Positions 1 through 8,751 of a stretch of 64,000 nucleotides of DNA are shown in pieces; positions within the stretch are counted from its first letter, which is position 1; each line of letters begins with the position of its first letter. Under the pieces are notes generated by a model, which saw only the letters and a list, made by a program, of their open reading frames with translations, made no database searches and was not told the DNA's origin. The DNA lies in contig JANQLQ010000067.1 of the NCBI GenBank assembly GCA_028280565.1, positions 1 through 64,000 of the forward strand, written 5' to 3'. This stretch comes from Fulvivirga sp. Its GTDB lineage: Bacteria > Bacteroidota > Bacteroidia > Cytophagales > Cyclobacteriaceae. The translations under genes and the position numbers were made by a program.

Positions 1-50
1 TACTACCGCTCGTAGTCGCTTCTTTTTTTGCCCCTTTTTTCAAAAGCGAC

Positions 51-83
51 TGCAAAGGTAAACGAAGTTTTTAACTTGGCAAC
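51..83 (-). promoter_or_regulatory. Bacteroidota-type promoter firing off the left edge
   Basis: On the minus strand there is a TACCTTTG box (plus 53-60) that fits the Bacteroidota -7 consensus TAnnTTTG, with a TTG element (plus 80-83) 19 bases upstream. It would transcribe leftward into a gene outside the window. The motif and spacing are seen; the activity is inferred from the known consensus. Confidence 0.55.
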
Positions 84-213
84 ATTCCAAAGAAAAAAAT
101 ATTTTTTTTCTCAAAACCTCCCGGCTAAATCGGACCCCAACATACCAACTCACCAAGCTAACCATCCCCTCAATTCAACTCCTTAATTCCCCCCTTACTT
201 TTGGAAAGGACTG

Positions 214-244
214 CAAAGGTAGAACGGATTTTATTCTTATACAA
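214..244 (-). promoter_or_regulatory. Second leftward Bacteroidota-type promoter
   Basis: A second minus-strand TACCTTTG box (plus 214-221) has TTGT 19 bases upstream (plus 241-244), the same architecture as the box at 53-60. It lies just past the DUF2480 stop codon. Two tandem promoters about 160 bases apart suggest a strongly expressed gene or RNA beyond the left edge. Confidence 0.55.
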
Positions 245-263
245 CTTAGCAGTTAAAATAATC

Positions 264-770
264 TTATTTATTTTTCGGCGCTTTGTATACCGGCACTGTG
301 CTGCATGGCTCACCATACATTAAGCTTGAAACTACCGGCGTCAACAAACGCGTAATTTCCACATAGGCAGCGTGCGGGATAGGTAAATTCCCACATCCTT
401 TTACAACCACTTTTGCACCTTGTAGGTCCTCCAGGTCGATATGAGCCAAAGCCTGGTGGAAGAGTACAAGCTCTAGCCTCTCTAATGAACCTAAAACCAC
501 TAAGTGGGCATTCTTAAGCTTAGTGGTCACCAGCATGTAAGCCCAAGCCGGAACAATGGCTTCAGTAGAGCAAGTGATGGCCACATTTTTTCCTTCGTAC
601 TGGTCCCAGTTGTGCTCTTTGACAGCGGTACGGAACTCTTTTTCCTTCAGCAATAGTCCCTGGAATAGCCAATCCTTAATATCTAACAGTACACGCTCGC
701 CGCTATGATAATGCTCTTCCAAATCAAGGGTAACCAATGAGCTTGCTGCAACTCTATTTACTATTTCCAT
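264..770 (-). CDS. DUF2480 family protein
   Basis: A 168-residue soluble protein without signal peptide or membrane segment. Its overall pattern, with the central stretch EGKNVAITCSTEAIVPAWA and the glycine/cysteine segment KGCGNLPIP, matches DUF2480, a family I know only from Bacteroidota and for which no function is established. It starts at an ATG and ends in a Lys-rich tail. It lies 116 bases downstream of tsaB on the same strand, so it may be the last gene of the rpmH-rnpA-protease-tsaB transcript, although a partial promoter-like TACGTTTT sits directly before its start. The functional role is unknown. Confidence 0.8.
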   Translation of the reverse strand: MEIVNRVAASSLVTLDLEEHYHSGERVLLDIKDWLFQGLLLKEKEFRTAVKEHNWDQYEGKNVAITCSTEAIVPAWAYMLVTTKLKNAHLVVLGSLERLELVLFHQALAHIDLEDLQGAKVVVKGCGNLPIPHAAYVEITRLLTPVVSSLMYGEPCSTVPVYKAPKNK

Positions 771-886
771 ATGAAAAACGTATTTAAAAACCCCATCATT
801 CGGGCTGGGGAGATCCCATTTGTCTAATAACTGGGTCTATCAAGTTCATGCAGAACTTTGAGAATGACCCTGATGAGTAGACAACA

Positions 887-1570
887 CTAAATTTTCACCT
901 TTGGTTTTGTGGCTTGGAATTCTTTGAGGTAAAAGGGCTCAAAATAGGCTAGGTCTTCAAACTCTGAGCGCAAGAATTTTTGGTAAGCTAACCTGCCGAT
1001 TTGGCTAGCTGTTGGCTCTACACCCTCCAAAAATATTGCGTTATCGTCTTGAAGGATATCACGGCATTTACCGGCCCCGTTGCCAAAGAACAGTATTGAT
1101 CGATCTTTTAAATGATCTTTAAAAGAGGTGGCTTCCACCACTAAGGGATGTGTTGCTTCTATTTCATTCAATTGCCCATCCAGTAGCATCGTATATACCT
1201 CCATTCTACGCGCATCCAGCATGGGGCAAAGCCAGTGATGTGCTGTGTTATACTTATGCACACCATGTGCCATCGCTTCCAGTGTGTTGATGGCTATCAA
1301 AGGGATATCCAATGCATAGCAAAGACCTTTGGCCGTAGATGTTCCTATCCTCAGCCCTGTGTAAGACCCTGGACCTTTGGAGAGCGCTATAGCAGAAAGG
1401 ACGCTGAGCTCAAATCCACAATCGTGCATGATGTGTTCAATGCAGGGTGCTAATAGGCTAGAATGCGACCGATCTAAGTAGTAGGAATGTTCAGCCAGCA
1501 GAATTCCTTCCCTGTGCACGGCTACGGAACATGTACTTGTGGCCGTTTCTATTCCTAAGATAAGGTTCAT
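887..1570 (-). CDS. tsaB: tRNA threonylcarbamoyladenosine biosynthesis protein TsaB
   Basis: About 227 residues, the normal TsaB length. TsaB is the inactive ASKHA-fold partner of TsaD that, with TsaE, transfers threonylcarbamoyl to A37 of ANN-decoding tRNAs in the cytoplasm. The N terminus (LGIETATSTCSVAV) and the hallmark KGPGSYTGLRIG around residues 65-76 are clear. I choose the ATG at 1570, because the codon before it is TTG; the ATG overlaps the TGA of the upstream protease gene by one base, which suggests translational coupling. Well conserved, high certainty. Confidence 0.93.
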   Translation of the reverse strand: MNLILGIETATSTCSVAVHREGILLAEHSYYLDRSHSSLLAPCIEHIMHDCGFELSVLSAIALSKGPGSYTGLRIGTSTAKGLCYALDIPLIAINTLEAMAHGVHKYNTAHHWLCPMLDARRMEVYTMLLDGQLNEIEATHPLVVEATSFKDHLKDRSILFFGNGAGKCRDILQDDNAIFLEGVEPTASQIGRLAYQKFLRSEFEDLAYFEPFYLKEFQATKPKVKI

Positions 1571-3222
1571 CAATTCTTGGAGAGCAACCGATTATACCTG
1601 GCTTGGTCTGTTAATATTTCGTGGGAGGTAGTTACATCCGGATCAGCATCAAATGAGGCCTGTATCCCTCCTTTTTCCAGCAAGGCCCTGGATACAATTT
1701 CTTCTCGAAGGATCTGCTTTACCTGGGCTTCAAAAGTCTCAAGGTCAACTTCTTTATTGTGCATGACTTTCTGCTTCAGGTCGAGGAGTTGTTTATCTAT
1801 ATCATTGAAGTATTTTTCCTTTTTGGCTGAAGCTTCTAGTTGATCCAAGGTTTTCTCTACCGTGGTTACATAATCGTAATCTTTATCTTTGAGCCAATCT
1901 TTGAATGAGTCATAATCTTCATCCGTCAGCTTAAAATCTGCCGATGTGATGCGATCTATGTTTTTGTAATAGAACTCGGTACTGAAGTCAAAGACATGCC
2001 CTTTTGAAACTAAGCTGATGGTGATAGGGGCGAGGAAATCATCTTCTATTTCCACGTCGGGATCAAGGCCACCCCCATCAAACACGGGACGGCCCTTTTT
2101 TGTCTTAAATTCCAGCTTCAGGGAATCCGGGACGGTATCTACACTCCCGTCGTCATTACGATGGGTGTAATCCAGGGCCTGGATACATCTCCCGCTTGGT
2201 ATGTAATATTTGGCCGTAGTCACCTTAAGCTGGGAATTGTAAGTGAGTGGCCTGGTGGTTTGTACCAGTCCCTTTCCAAAAGTTTTAGAGCCTACAAGCA
2301 CTCCTCGGTCATAATCCTGTATCACCCCAGAGACTATTTCAGAAGCGGAAGCACTGCCCCCATTGATCAATACGATCAAAGGGATATCTGTATCTACCGG
2401 GTTATTCAAGGTTTTGTAAGTCTTATTCCATTCGGAGACTTTTCCTTTTGTAGATACTACTTCTTTGTTTTTAGGGATAAAAACATTGGAGACATTAACA
2501 GCTTCGCTAAGCAATCCGCCAGGGTTACTACGAAGGTCCAGGATCATTCCCTTGGCCCCTTTGGCCTTTAACTCTTTCACGGCTTCAGCGACTTCCTTAC
2601 CGGCGCCAGGGGTGAAATCATCTAGTTTGACATAGCCGATGGATCCATCTAGCATGCCATGGTAGGGAACATTTCCAACGATTATTTTTTCCCTATTAAA
2701 TTCAAAGGTGAGTGGTTCATCCTGGCCATAGCGTTTTACTTTTATTTTTACCATGGTCTTGGCCTGGCCTTTGAGTAAGGAACTTATCTCTGAAACCGAT
2801 TTGCCTTTTATTTTTACATCGTTTACCGAAATAATTTCGTCGCCTATCTTAAGGCCGGCCTTGTTTGCGGCGAACTTCTCGTAAGGCATAGTGATCACGA
2901 TATTGCCATGCACATTACCGATCAATGCGCCTATACCGGCATATTGGCCCGTAGTAAGTGTTCGGAACGATTCTATTTCTTCTTCTGGAATGTAATTGGT
3001 GTAAGGGTCCAGTGACTCTAACATGGCGTCTATCCCCGTGCGAATGAGCCGGTCAGGATCTACCTCGTCTACATAATATGCATTCACCTCTTTGAAAAGT
3101 GTGGCAAAAATATCCAAGTTCTTGGCGATCTCGAAGTATCTTTCGGTGGGAGTGGTAAATGAAAAAATAGTAGTTACCACTAGTATAAAAACAATCGCTA
3201 TTGTACCCTTTCTGAACTTCAT
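1570..3222 (-). CDS. S41 family C-terminal processing peptidase
   Basis: A 550-residue membrane-anchored periplasmic serine protease of the Ctp/Tsp family, which trims or degrades proteins from their C termini. Residues about 8-24 form a signal anchor, a PDZ domain spans roughly 90-165 (GLKIGDEIISVND), and the S41 catalytic core follows. The catalytic pair is Ser292 in NGGSASASE and Lys317 in TFGKG, inferred by their 25-residue spacing as in E. coli Tsp. The C-terminal 170 residues are helical and charged. The gene lies one base behind rnpA and overlaps tsaB, so it sits inside a translation/tRNA operon, an unusual place for an envelope protease. Confidence 0.92.
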   Translation of the reverse strand: MKFRKGTIAIVFILVVTTIFSFTTPTERYFEIAKNLDIFATLFKEVNAYYVDEVDPDRLIRTGIDAMLESLDPYTNYIPEEEIESFRTLTTGQYAGIGALIGNVHGNIVITMPYEKFAANKAGLKIGDEIISVNDVKIKGKSVSEISSLLKGQAKTMVKIKVKRYGQDEPLTFEFNREKIIVGNVPYHGMLDGSIGYVKLDDFTPGAGKEVAEAVKELKAKGAKGMILDLRSNPGGLLSEAVNVSNVFIPKNKEVVSTKGKVSEWNKTYKTLNNPVDTDIPLIVLINGGSASASEIVSGVIQDYDRGVLVGSKTFGKGLVQTTRPLTYNSQLKVTTAKYYIPSGRCIQALDYTHRNDDGSVDTVPDSLKLEFKTKKGRPVFDGGGLDPDVEIEDDFLAPITISLVSKGHVFDFSTEFYYKNIDRITSADFKLTDEDYDSFKDWLKDKDYDYVTTVEKTLDQLEASAKKEKYFNDIDKQLLDLKQKVMHNKEVDLETFEAQVKQILREEIVSRALLEKGGIQASFDADPDVTTSHEILTDQARYNRLLSKN

Positions 3223-3223
3223 A

Positions 3224-3610
3224 CTACTTATGTTTTTTAACTTCCCTGGCTAAACGTTTTAGTGACAAGAGTAGTTTATTTTCAATCTCTTGATAAGGAA
3301 GAATATCTTTCGCAGTATAAATATAAGCAATCAATAACTTTCCTGGTGTATTAAGAAACTGCTTATTTAATCGATAAGCTTCCCTGGTCCTTCTTTTGAG
3401 CTTGTTTCTATCTACGGCTTTTTTAAATTTCCGGCGGGGAACTGAGATTAAAATTTGATGATGGGCATTCTCATTCCCATCGTCCCCGGCAGGTGCATGC
3501 ATGAACAGTACCTTAAAAGGGTATAAATAAAAAGAGGAACCCTTTTGAAAGAGTTCCTGTATATATTTCTTTTTATTGAGCCTTTCTACCTTTTTAAAGG
3601 TGTTTTTCAT
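3224..3610 (-). CDS. rnpA: Ribonuclease P protein component
   Basis: A 128-residue basic protein that binds RNase P RNA and helps mature tRNA 5' ends. The family signature is seen in the segment SVPRRKFKKAVDRNKLKRRT, followed by REAYR, which is the conserved RNR helix. I choose the ATG at 3610; a longer reading begins with TTG at 3625 and adds five residues. It follows rpmH by about 70 bases, the almost universal rpmH-rnpA order. The usual next genes yidD and yidC are missing here, and an S41 protease starts one base after the stop. Confidence 0.93.
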   Translation of the reverse strand: MKNTFKKVERLNKKKYIQELFQKGSSFYLYPFKVLFMHAPAGDDGNENAHHQILISVPRRKFKKAVDRNKLKRRTREAYRLNKQFLNTPGKLLIAYIYTAKDILPYQEIENKLLLSLKRLAREVKKHK

Positions 3611-3681
3611 AGGTTGATTTTTCAAACGGCTGCCTGCTTTGAAAAACCAATGCCCGTGTTATCGAGCTAGCAACCGGCGTA

Positions 3682-3837
3682 CTACTTATGCGTCTTCTCG
3701 TCAGAAACGGTCAATTTTTTCCGTCCTTTAGCTCTTCTTCTAGCCAAAACAGCCCTTCCGCTAACAGACTCCATCCGTGCCCTGAAACCGTGCTTATTTT
3801 TTCTTTTCCTTTGTGAAGGTTGAAATGTTCTTTTCAT
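3682..3837 (-). CDS. rpmH: 50S ribosomal protein L34
   Basis: A 51-residue, very basic protein starting [20 protein letters not shown], which is the typical L34 N terminus, and ending in TVSDEKTHK. The motif [20 protein letters not shown] is diagnostic. It was found by reading the minus strand directly upstream of rnpA. A strong TACCTTTG promoter lies about 60 bases upstream. L34 is part of the large ribosomal subunit near the peptidyl-transferase region. Confidence 0.97.
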   Translation of the reverse strand: MKRTFQPSQRKRKNKHGFRARMESVSGRAVLARRRAKGRKKLTVSDEKTHK

Positions 3838-3897
3838 AATTATTGTGCTTTGAACCTTTTAAAGAAAGGCTGTAACTTCTAATCAATAAACGGGCTG

Positions 3898-3928
3898 CAA
3901 AGGTAAATAGGTTTTTATTAATTACCAA
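3898..3928 (-). promoter_or_regulatory. rpmH operon promoter
   Basis: Minus-strand TACCTTTG (plus 3898-3905) matches the -7 box TAnnTTTG, and TTGG (plus 3925-3928) lies exactly 19 bases upstream. The predicted RNA start is near 3891, leaving a leader of about 54 bases before rpmH. Confidence 0.7.
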
Positions 3929-4010
3929 TTATAAAAATATTTTTGCGGATCGCTTGCTGAAACCTGTCGCAAGGTAGAATGGTTCTTTTACGAAAGACGA
4001 AATGTTTAAA

Positions 4011-4018
4011 TACGTTTG
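4011..4018 (+). promoter_or_regulatory. -7 promoter box of the M61 peptidase gene
   Basis: TACGTTTG fits TAnnTTTG exactly. No clear TTTG is seen 19 bases upstream, so the call is weaker than for rpmH. It would put the RNA start near 4025, which supports translation from 4045 rather than 3979. Confidence 0.4.
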
Positions 4019-4044
4019 TCGTTCAAAAGTTTCTATCACCGGCC

Positions 4045-5754
4045 ATGCAATATACAATCTCTTACTCCAATCCATTAACGCATCTTTTAGACATTGAAGT
4101 CCTCATAAAGGACATTAAAAGTCCTTACTTGGATCTAAAACTGCCAGCTTGGCGACCTGGCAGGTACGAGGCGGCCCATTATGCCAAAAATGTGCAGCAA
4201 CTTAGGACTTATTCTGTTAAAAATACCCCCCTGAAGGTAATTAAGATCAGCCCTACTACTTGGAGGGTAACTATGGCCGGTGAAAATGACCTGAAAGTAA
4301 AATATCGCTACTATGCCCACCAGTTGGACGCTGGTGGTTCTTTTCTTGACGAGCAATTCCTGTATATCAATTTTGTAAATTGCATGGTGTATACCGAAAA
4401 CAGGACAGGTTCTCCCCACGAGGTACGCCTTGACCTTCCTGGGCAATCTAAAGTAGCTTGTGGGCTGCAAGAAAAAGGAACCACATGGATGGCAAACAGC
4501 TACCATGAGTTAGCAGACAGCCCGCTGGTGGCCAGTGAGGGATTAGAACACCATAGTTACCTCGCGGGTGGGGTGACCTTTCATATTTGGATAGAAGGCA
4601 GGCACTCTTTGAACATGGACACGTTGATCCACCAGTTTGAGCAGTTTAGCCAAACCCAGGTATCGATGTTCGGCGAGTTCCCGACGGAGGAGTACCACTT
4701 TCTTTTTTTATTTCTTCCTTATCGATTCTATCATGGTGTTGAGCATCGCAAGTCCACGGTGATCTGTATCGGGCCAGCGGCTGAATTGGACGATGATGCG
4801 TTATACAAGGAGTTGTTAGGGGTGAGCTCACACGAGTTGTTCCATGCCTGGAACGTGATGAAAATAAGGCCAAAGGAATTAATGCCGGTTAATTTCGATG
4901 TACCCATAATATTTCCGACAGGTTTCGTAGCGGAAGGGTTTACCACTTATTATGGAGACCTTTTACTGGCAAGAAGTGGTGTTTTCAGTCGTACTGAATA
5001 TTTCAAAGAACTGGAGCGCCTGCTTACCCGGCATTTTATGAATTTTGGGCGATTGAATAACTCGCTGGTTGATTCATCCATTGACTTATGGATGGATGGG
5101 TACCAACCTAGCGCACCACATAAGAAAAGTTCTATCTACGTGGAAGGAGCCGTCTTGGCACTGCTCTTAGACCTATCGACCAGGGAGGCTTCAAACGATG
5201 CGAAGAGCTTAGATGACGTGATGAGAATGTTATGGGAGGAACACGGTAAAACCGGGAAAGGATATTCTTTGGAAGAGATCCTGGTGCTGTGCGAACGGGC
5301 CTCGGGGCTCTCCATGAAAACTTTTTTCGAGGATTACGCCTTAGGAACCCGGGACACAAAGGACCTTTTAAAGGAATGCCTTAGTGATTGCGGGATAGAA
5401 CTTTCCTTCGAAGATCGGAGCAACCGGCTGGAGCGAACCCTGGGGGCCAGGATGTTAGACAAAGAGGAGGGATTTGAAATCGTTTCGATAGAACCCGGGA
5501 GCATAGGGGAACAATTCTTCTCACTAAAGGATATTATAACGACTGTCGATAAGACCCCTGTCAAGGAATGGCTAGAGCTCGAGACGGAGAACAATGATGT
5601 GAACATTGAACTATCTCGAAACCATACAAAAAAACATTTGCAGTTACTCATTAATGATGATAACTCCTACTTGAAAGTCCCCAAAGTAATGCTAGGAAAA
5701 TCTTTGAGCAAGAAGCAACAAGCCAGGCTAGACTCTTGGCTGGGTACCCCCTAA
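4045..5754 (+). CDS. M61 family metallopeptidase with PDZ domain
   Basis: A peptidase of the glycyl aminopeptidase M61 family, 569 residues from the chosen start. Zinc site HELFH is at about residues 263-267 within SSHELFHAWNVMKIRP, and the third ligand is probably the Glu in FVAEGFTTYYGD. An N-terminal beta-rich domain precedes it and a C-terminal PDZ-like domain (EGFEIVSIEPGS) follows. An upstream ATG at 3979 would add 22 residues, but a TACGTTTG promoter box (4011-4018) lies inside that extension, so the ATG at 4045 is preferred. No clear signal peptide, so a cytoplasmic location is possible. Diverges from the rpmH operon. Confidence 0.9.
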   Translation: MQYTISYSNPLTHLLDIEVLIKDIKSPYLDLKLPAWRPGRYEAAHYAKNVQQLRTYSVKNTPLKVIKISPTTWRVTMAGENDLKVKYRYYAHQLDAGGSFLDEQFLYINFVNCMVYTENRTGSPHEVRLDLPGQSKVACGLQEKGTTWMANSYHELADSPLVASEGLEHHSYLAGGVTFHIWIEGRHSLNMDTLIHQFEQFSQTQVSMFGEFPTEEYHFLFLFLPYRFYHGVEHRKSTVICIGPAAELDDDALYKELLGVSSHELFHAWNVMKIRPKELMPVNFDVPIIFPTGFVAEGFTTYYGDLLLARSGVFSRTEYFKELERLLTRHFMNFGRLNNSLVDSSIDLWMDGYQPSAPHKKSSIYVEGAVLALLLDLSTREASNDAKSLDDVMRMLWEEHGKTGKGYSLEEILVLCERASGLSMKTFFEDYALGTRDTKDLLKECLSDCGIELSFEDRSNRLERTLGARMLDKEEGFEIVSIEPGSIGEQFFSLKDIITTVDKTPVKEWLELETENNDVNIELSRNHTKKHLQLLINDDNSYLKVPKVMLGKSLSKKQQARLDSWLGTP

Positions 5755-5772
5755 CATCTTACCTAGGCCAAC

Positions 5773-5794
5773 CTTTGCTCAATGCTGGGCAAAG
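5773..5794. terminator. Hairpin between convergent genes
   Basis: CTTTGCTCA and TGGGCAAAG form a nine-base stem with one mismatch and a four-base loop, in the 79-base gap between the convergent M61 and adenosine kinase genes. There is no long T tract, so its role as terminator is inferred from position. Confidence 0.4.
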
Positions 5795-5833
5795 TTATGC
5801 CGCGACCCAACTACTGGATAGGATAAAAGAGGT

Positions 5834-6835
5834 TTAATACTCGAAGAGATGGTTGAGGATCTCTTTTGCCTCGTGCCACTCCAGGCGCGGCCCTAACTTA
5901 GACACGATCCTCGACGAGGCAAGGCTGGCGATCTTACCCGCTTCGGCATGGCTGTGTCCATGTGTGATGCCGAATAGAAAAGCCCCGGCAAACATATCAC
6001 CGGCTCCATTGGTATCGACAGCCTCCACTTTATAGGGTTCGATGTCCACAAAAGTGTCGCCATCAAAAATGATAGCTCCATTAGGGCCTTGTGTGATGGC
6101 AAATCGTTTAGATATTTTTTTTAACTCTTCACGAGCAGCACTTATCGTATCGGCTCCTGTGAAGAGCAGGGCTTCTTCTTCATTACAGAAAAGTAAGTCC
6201 ACCCCCTCCCCGATGATCTCTTCCATTTCTCTCTTGAAGTATTTGACCATGCTTGGGTCGGAGAAGGTTATCGCTATTTTTACCTCGTTTTCTTCGGCTA
6301 TCTTCTTGGCATATCGCATGGCCTCCCTGCCGTTGTCGGAGGTCACGAGGTATCCTTCTATGTAGAGGTAGTCTGAATCTTTTAAGGCTTCTTCGTTGAT
6401 CTCCTCGATTGAAAAGGTGGAAGTGATACCTAAAAAGGTATTCATTGTCCTATTGGCATCGGGGGTGGTCATGATCAAGCTTTTCCCGGTGATCCCTGCA
6501 GGGCAGGTTTCCTCTGTGAGGTTGGTGTCCACTCCATTTTCGTCTAGGTCGGCTAGGTAAAATCTTCCCAAATCATCGTTAGCCACTTTACAAGAATAAT
6601 ATGCTGTGCCTCCGAATTGGCTCACGGCAATAATAGAATTGGCCGCTGATCCTCCGCATTTTTTGTTACTGCCCGAAAGGTCTATCGCTTGTACCAATTC
6701 TTCCTGCCGCTCCTCGTCCACCAAGGTCATCAACCCTTTTTCCACGTTGTGCTTTTCCAGCAAGGTGTCATCTACTTCCGTTAAAATGTCTACGATGGCG
6801 TTTCCAATTCCATACACGTCATACTTCTTTTTCAT
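5834..6835 (-). CDS. Adenosine kinase (PfkB family)
   Basis: A 333-residue sugar kinase of the ribokinase/PfkB fold, most like adenosine kinases, which phosphorylate adenosine to AMP in purine salvage. The N terminus YGIGNAIVDI and the GGSAANSI segment near residues 60-70 form the substrate-binding part; the anion-hole motif DTNGAGD with the catalytic Asp is near residue 270, followed by FAGAFLFG. Length is typical. A generic PfkB carbohydrate kinase is the alternative, but the N-terminal pattern favours adenosine kinase. A TAAATTTG promoter box lies about 110 bases upstream. Confidence 0.87.
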   Translation of the reverse strand: MKKKYDVYGIGNAIVDILTEVDDTLLEKHNVEKGLMTLVDEERQEELVQAIDLSGSNKKCGGSAANSIIAVSQFGGTAYYSCKVANDDLGRFYLADLDENGVDTNLTEETCPAGITGKSLIMTTPDANRTMNTFLGITSTFSIEEINEEALKDSDYLYIEGYLVTSDNGREAMRYAKKIAEENEVKIAITFSDPSMVKYFKREMEEIIGEGVDLLFCNEEEALLFTGADTISAAREELKKISKRFAITQGPNGAIIFDGDTFVDIEPYKVEAVDTNGAGDMFAGAFLFGITHGHSHAEAGKIASLASSRIVSKLGPRLEWHEAKEILNHLFEY

Positions 6836-6943
6836 AGATTTCTTATTTGTAGGGTTGATTTTTCTTCATTGGCGCTGTAATAATGTGCTTATTTTAAAGC
6901 CTGTAACAGGATCGCTTTTTCAACCAGCACATCTAACCGGGGC

Positions 6944-6951
6944 CAAATTTA
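6944..6951 (-). promoter_or_regulatory. -7 box upstream of adenosine kinase
   Basis: The minus strand reads TAAATTTG here, fitting TAnnTTTG. Nineteen bases further upstream is a T-rich stretch rather than a clean TTTG. It implies a leader of about 100 bases. Confidence 0.4.
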
Positions 6952-7016
6952 GAAGTCACGAGGCATTATAAAAATAATCCTAAGTATATTTTAAAAAACC
7001 GCGTGTTGCGAGTCAT

Positions 7017-7700
7017 TTAGGACTGGGGAATGTAAGCTTTACTCATCTTCCCCTTTAGTGAGTTCTCACACACTTTTACCAAATCCTGGTTCAGCACGGG
7101 CTTACCAAACCGGTTGGTATCATAGGCCGTATCAATACAGTGATGTAAAAAGTCGTGGGTAAGTTCTTTATCCCAGTTAGCGCAGGCAATGGCCACAAAG
7201 ATCCTTGGGTCAATAAGACCATATTCTACGCCTACCCTGTCTTTATGCTTATGGATGTCCCAGCAGGCTTTGGTTATCTCTTGGATCTCGCCGGCTGAAG
7301 GCATCATTTGGTCCGCTGCCAATGCTTCCAAGACTCCCGTAACTATCGAGTAACTTCCGTCATGTAACAAATCAATTATGACCTTTACGTCGTGTATGGA
7401 TTCTCTTTTTAGGCGTACATAGGCAGTGGCGGCGGCCATCGGGATCATATCGGTTGGGATATTTTGCTTTATAATGTCCTGGATATCCTCTAAAGCATTT
7501 TTATAATTGATCAGTCCAAGAGATCGTATCATTTCTACTTGGGTCTCCCACGTGCGTTGGTCTTTCTTTTCTTTTAAATATGCCTGGTGCAGGTCCGGTC
7601 CTAGCCCAGTGATCCTGGATTTGCCAATGGCCTTTGCCGCCTTTCTTCTCTCGGCGGATTTTGTCGAGGTTAGTTTTTCAGTGATAAGCTCCGGGGTCAT
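7017..7700 (-). CDS. HEAT-repeat protein of unknown function
   Basis: A 227-residue helical protein. The N-terminal third (SAERRKAAKAIGKSR, then TWETQVEMIRSLGLINYKNAL) has the spacing of HEAT/ARM helical pairs, which usually serve as protein-protein docking surfaces. No catalytic motif, signal peptide or membrane segment is seen. It stands alone between adenosine kinase and a glycerophosphodiesterase, so context gives no role. The HEAT call is from pattern only; a short unrelated helical family is possible. Confidence 0.6.
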   Translation of the reverse strand: MTPELITEKLTSTKSAERRKAAKAIGKSRITGLGPDLHQAYLKEKKDQRTWETQVEMIRSLGLINYKNALEDIQDIIKQNIPTDMIPMAAATAYVRLKRESIHDVKVIIDLLHDGSYSIVTGVLEALAADQMMPSAGEIQEITKACWDIHKHKDRVGVEYGLIDPRIFVAIACANWDKELTHDFLHHCIDTAYDTNRFGKPVLNQDLVKVCENSLKGKMSKAYIPQS

Positions 7701-7775
7701 GACAAGAGTATCGAATTAACGTTGTAATATGTTGAATGGTAAGCATTTGAGTTTATCTGCTAGCGCCCTTTTCGC

Positions 7776-8669
7776 TTATTCCTCCTTTTTAACCACGGTA
7801 AGTCCAAGTTCCTTGGCTATGTTAGGGTAGTCTGTGATGATCCCATCCACTTTCCAATCGACCAGTTTTTTCATCTGGGTGGCATCGTTTACGGTCCAAG
7901 GTATGACCTTGATGCCCCGGCCCCGGAGGTTGTTCACTTTCTGTTGGGAGAGCAATTGATAATAAGGACTATAAATAGCCGGTTTAAACCCGAGGTTGGA
8001 CAGGTTAGTATCAATGGATTTCATATTCTCCACAAGGGCCGCTAAACGAACATTAGAATATTTTTTGTTCCAATATTTTAGTACCCGGAAATCGAAACTT
8101 TGTATGACCACTCGCTCCCAAGGCAAGTATTGATCTATTAATTGGTATACCAAGTCTGAGAACTTCTCCGGGGAAGGGTGATATAGATTATCACCGGAAG
8201 GTTGGCTTTTGATCTCGATATTATAGTCTACTTCGTACCGGGTATGGCTTTTTATATGCCGCTCAGCCGCTTTGATAACATCGCCCAGCAGCGGCTTGAT
8301 GACCTGTATTTTTTCTTGTTCGGGGAACCTGGCGTGCTCCTTCGATCCACAGTCGTAAGATTTTACTTGGTCGTAGGTCATCTTGTAAATATTCAAGCCC
8401 TTGCCCTCCTCCAGGGGTTGTCCTTCGTTGGATAGGCATATTTCAGAGGATATCCATGGCTCGTGAGAAACGACCACTTTGTTATCCGCAGTAATTACTA
8501 CGTCCAGTTCTAACGTGGTGACTCCCTGGTCCAGGGCATAGAGAAACCCCGGTATTGTATTTTCAGGCATGATGCCCCGGGCTCCACGGTGACCTTGTAT
8601 ATCCACTTGCTGTGCTTCAATTTGAAAGCTAACGATGCTTAAAGCAATACTGTAAAAAAAAACTTTCAT
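7776..8669 (-). CDS. Glycerophosphodiester phosphodiesterase, exported
   Basis: A 297-residue GlpQ/UgpQ-type enzyme that hydrolyses glycerophosphodiesters to glycerol-3-phosphate and an alcohol. A signal peptide (residues 1-19, ending in EAQ) directs it to the periplasm. The catalytic region GHRGARGIMPENT near residues 26-38 contains the His, Arg and Glu expected for this TIM-barrel family, and ELDVVITADNKVVVSHE supplies the metal-binding Glu/Asp and second His. The ending VDGIITDYPN is also typical. A near-consensus promoter TACCTTAG lies at plus 8700-8707. Confidence 0.92.
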   Translation of the reverse strand: MKVFFYSIALSIVSFQIEAQQVDIQGHRGARGIMPENTIPGFLYALDQGVTTLELDVVITADNKVVVSHEPWISSEICLSNEGQPLEEGKGLNIYKMTYDQVKSYDCGSKEHARFPEQEKIQVIKPLLGDVIKAAERHIKSHTRYEVDYNIEIKSQPSGDNLYHPSPEKFSDLVYQLIDQYLPWERVVIQSFDFRVLKYWNKKYSNVRLAALVENMKSIDTNLSNLGFKPAIYSPYYQLLSQQKVNNLRGRGIKVIPWTVNDATQMKKLVDWKVDGIITDYPNIAKELGLTVVKKEE

Positions 8670-8751
8670 GGGCTTTAAACCATTAATACGAATGAGTATC
8701 TAAGGTAGGAATTTCGATGCATAATAATTAGGGAACAAAAGTTAAGTAGAG

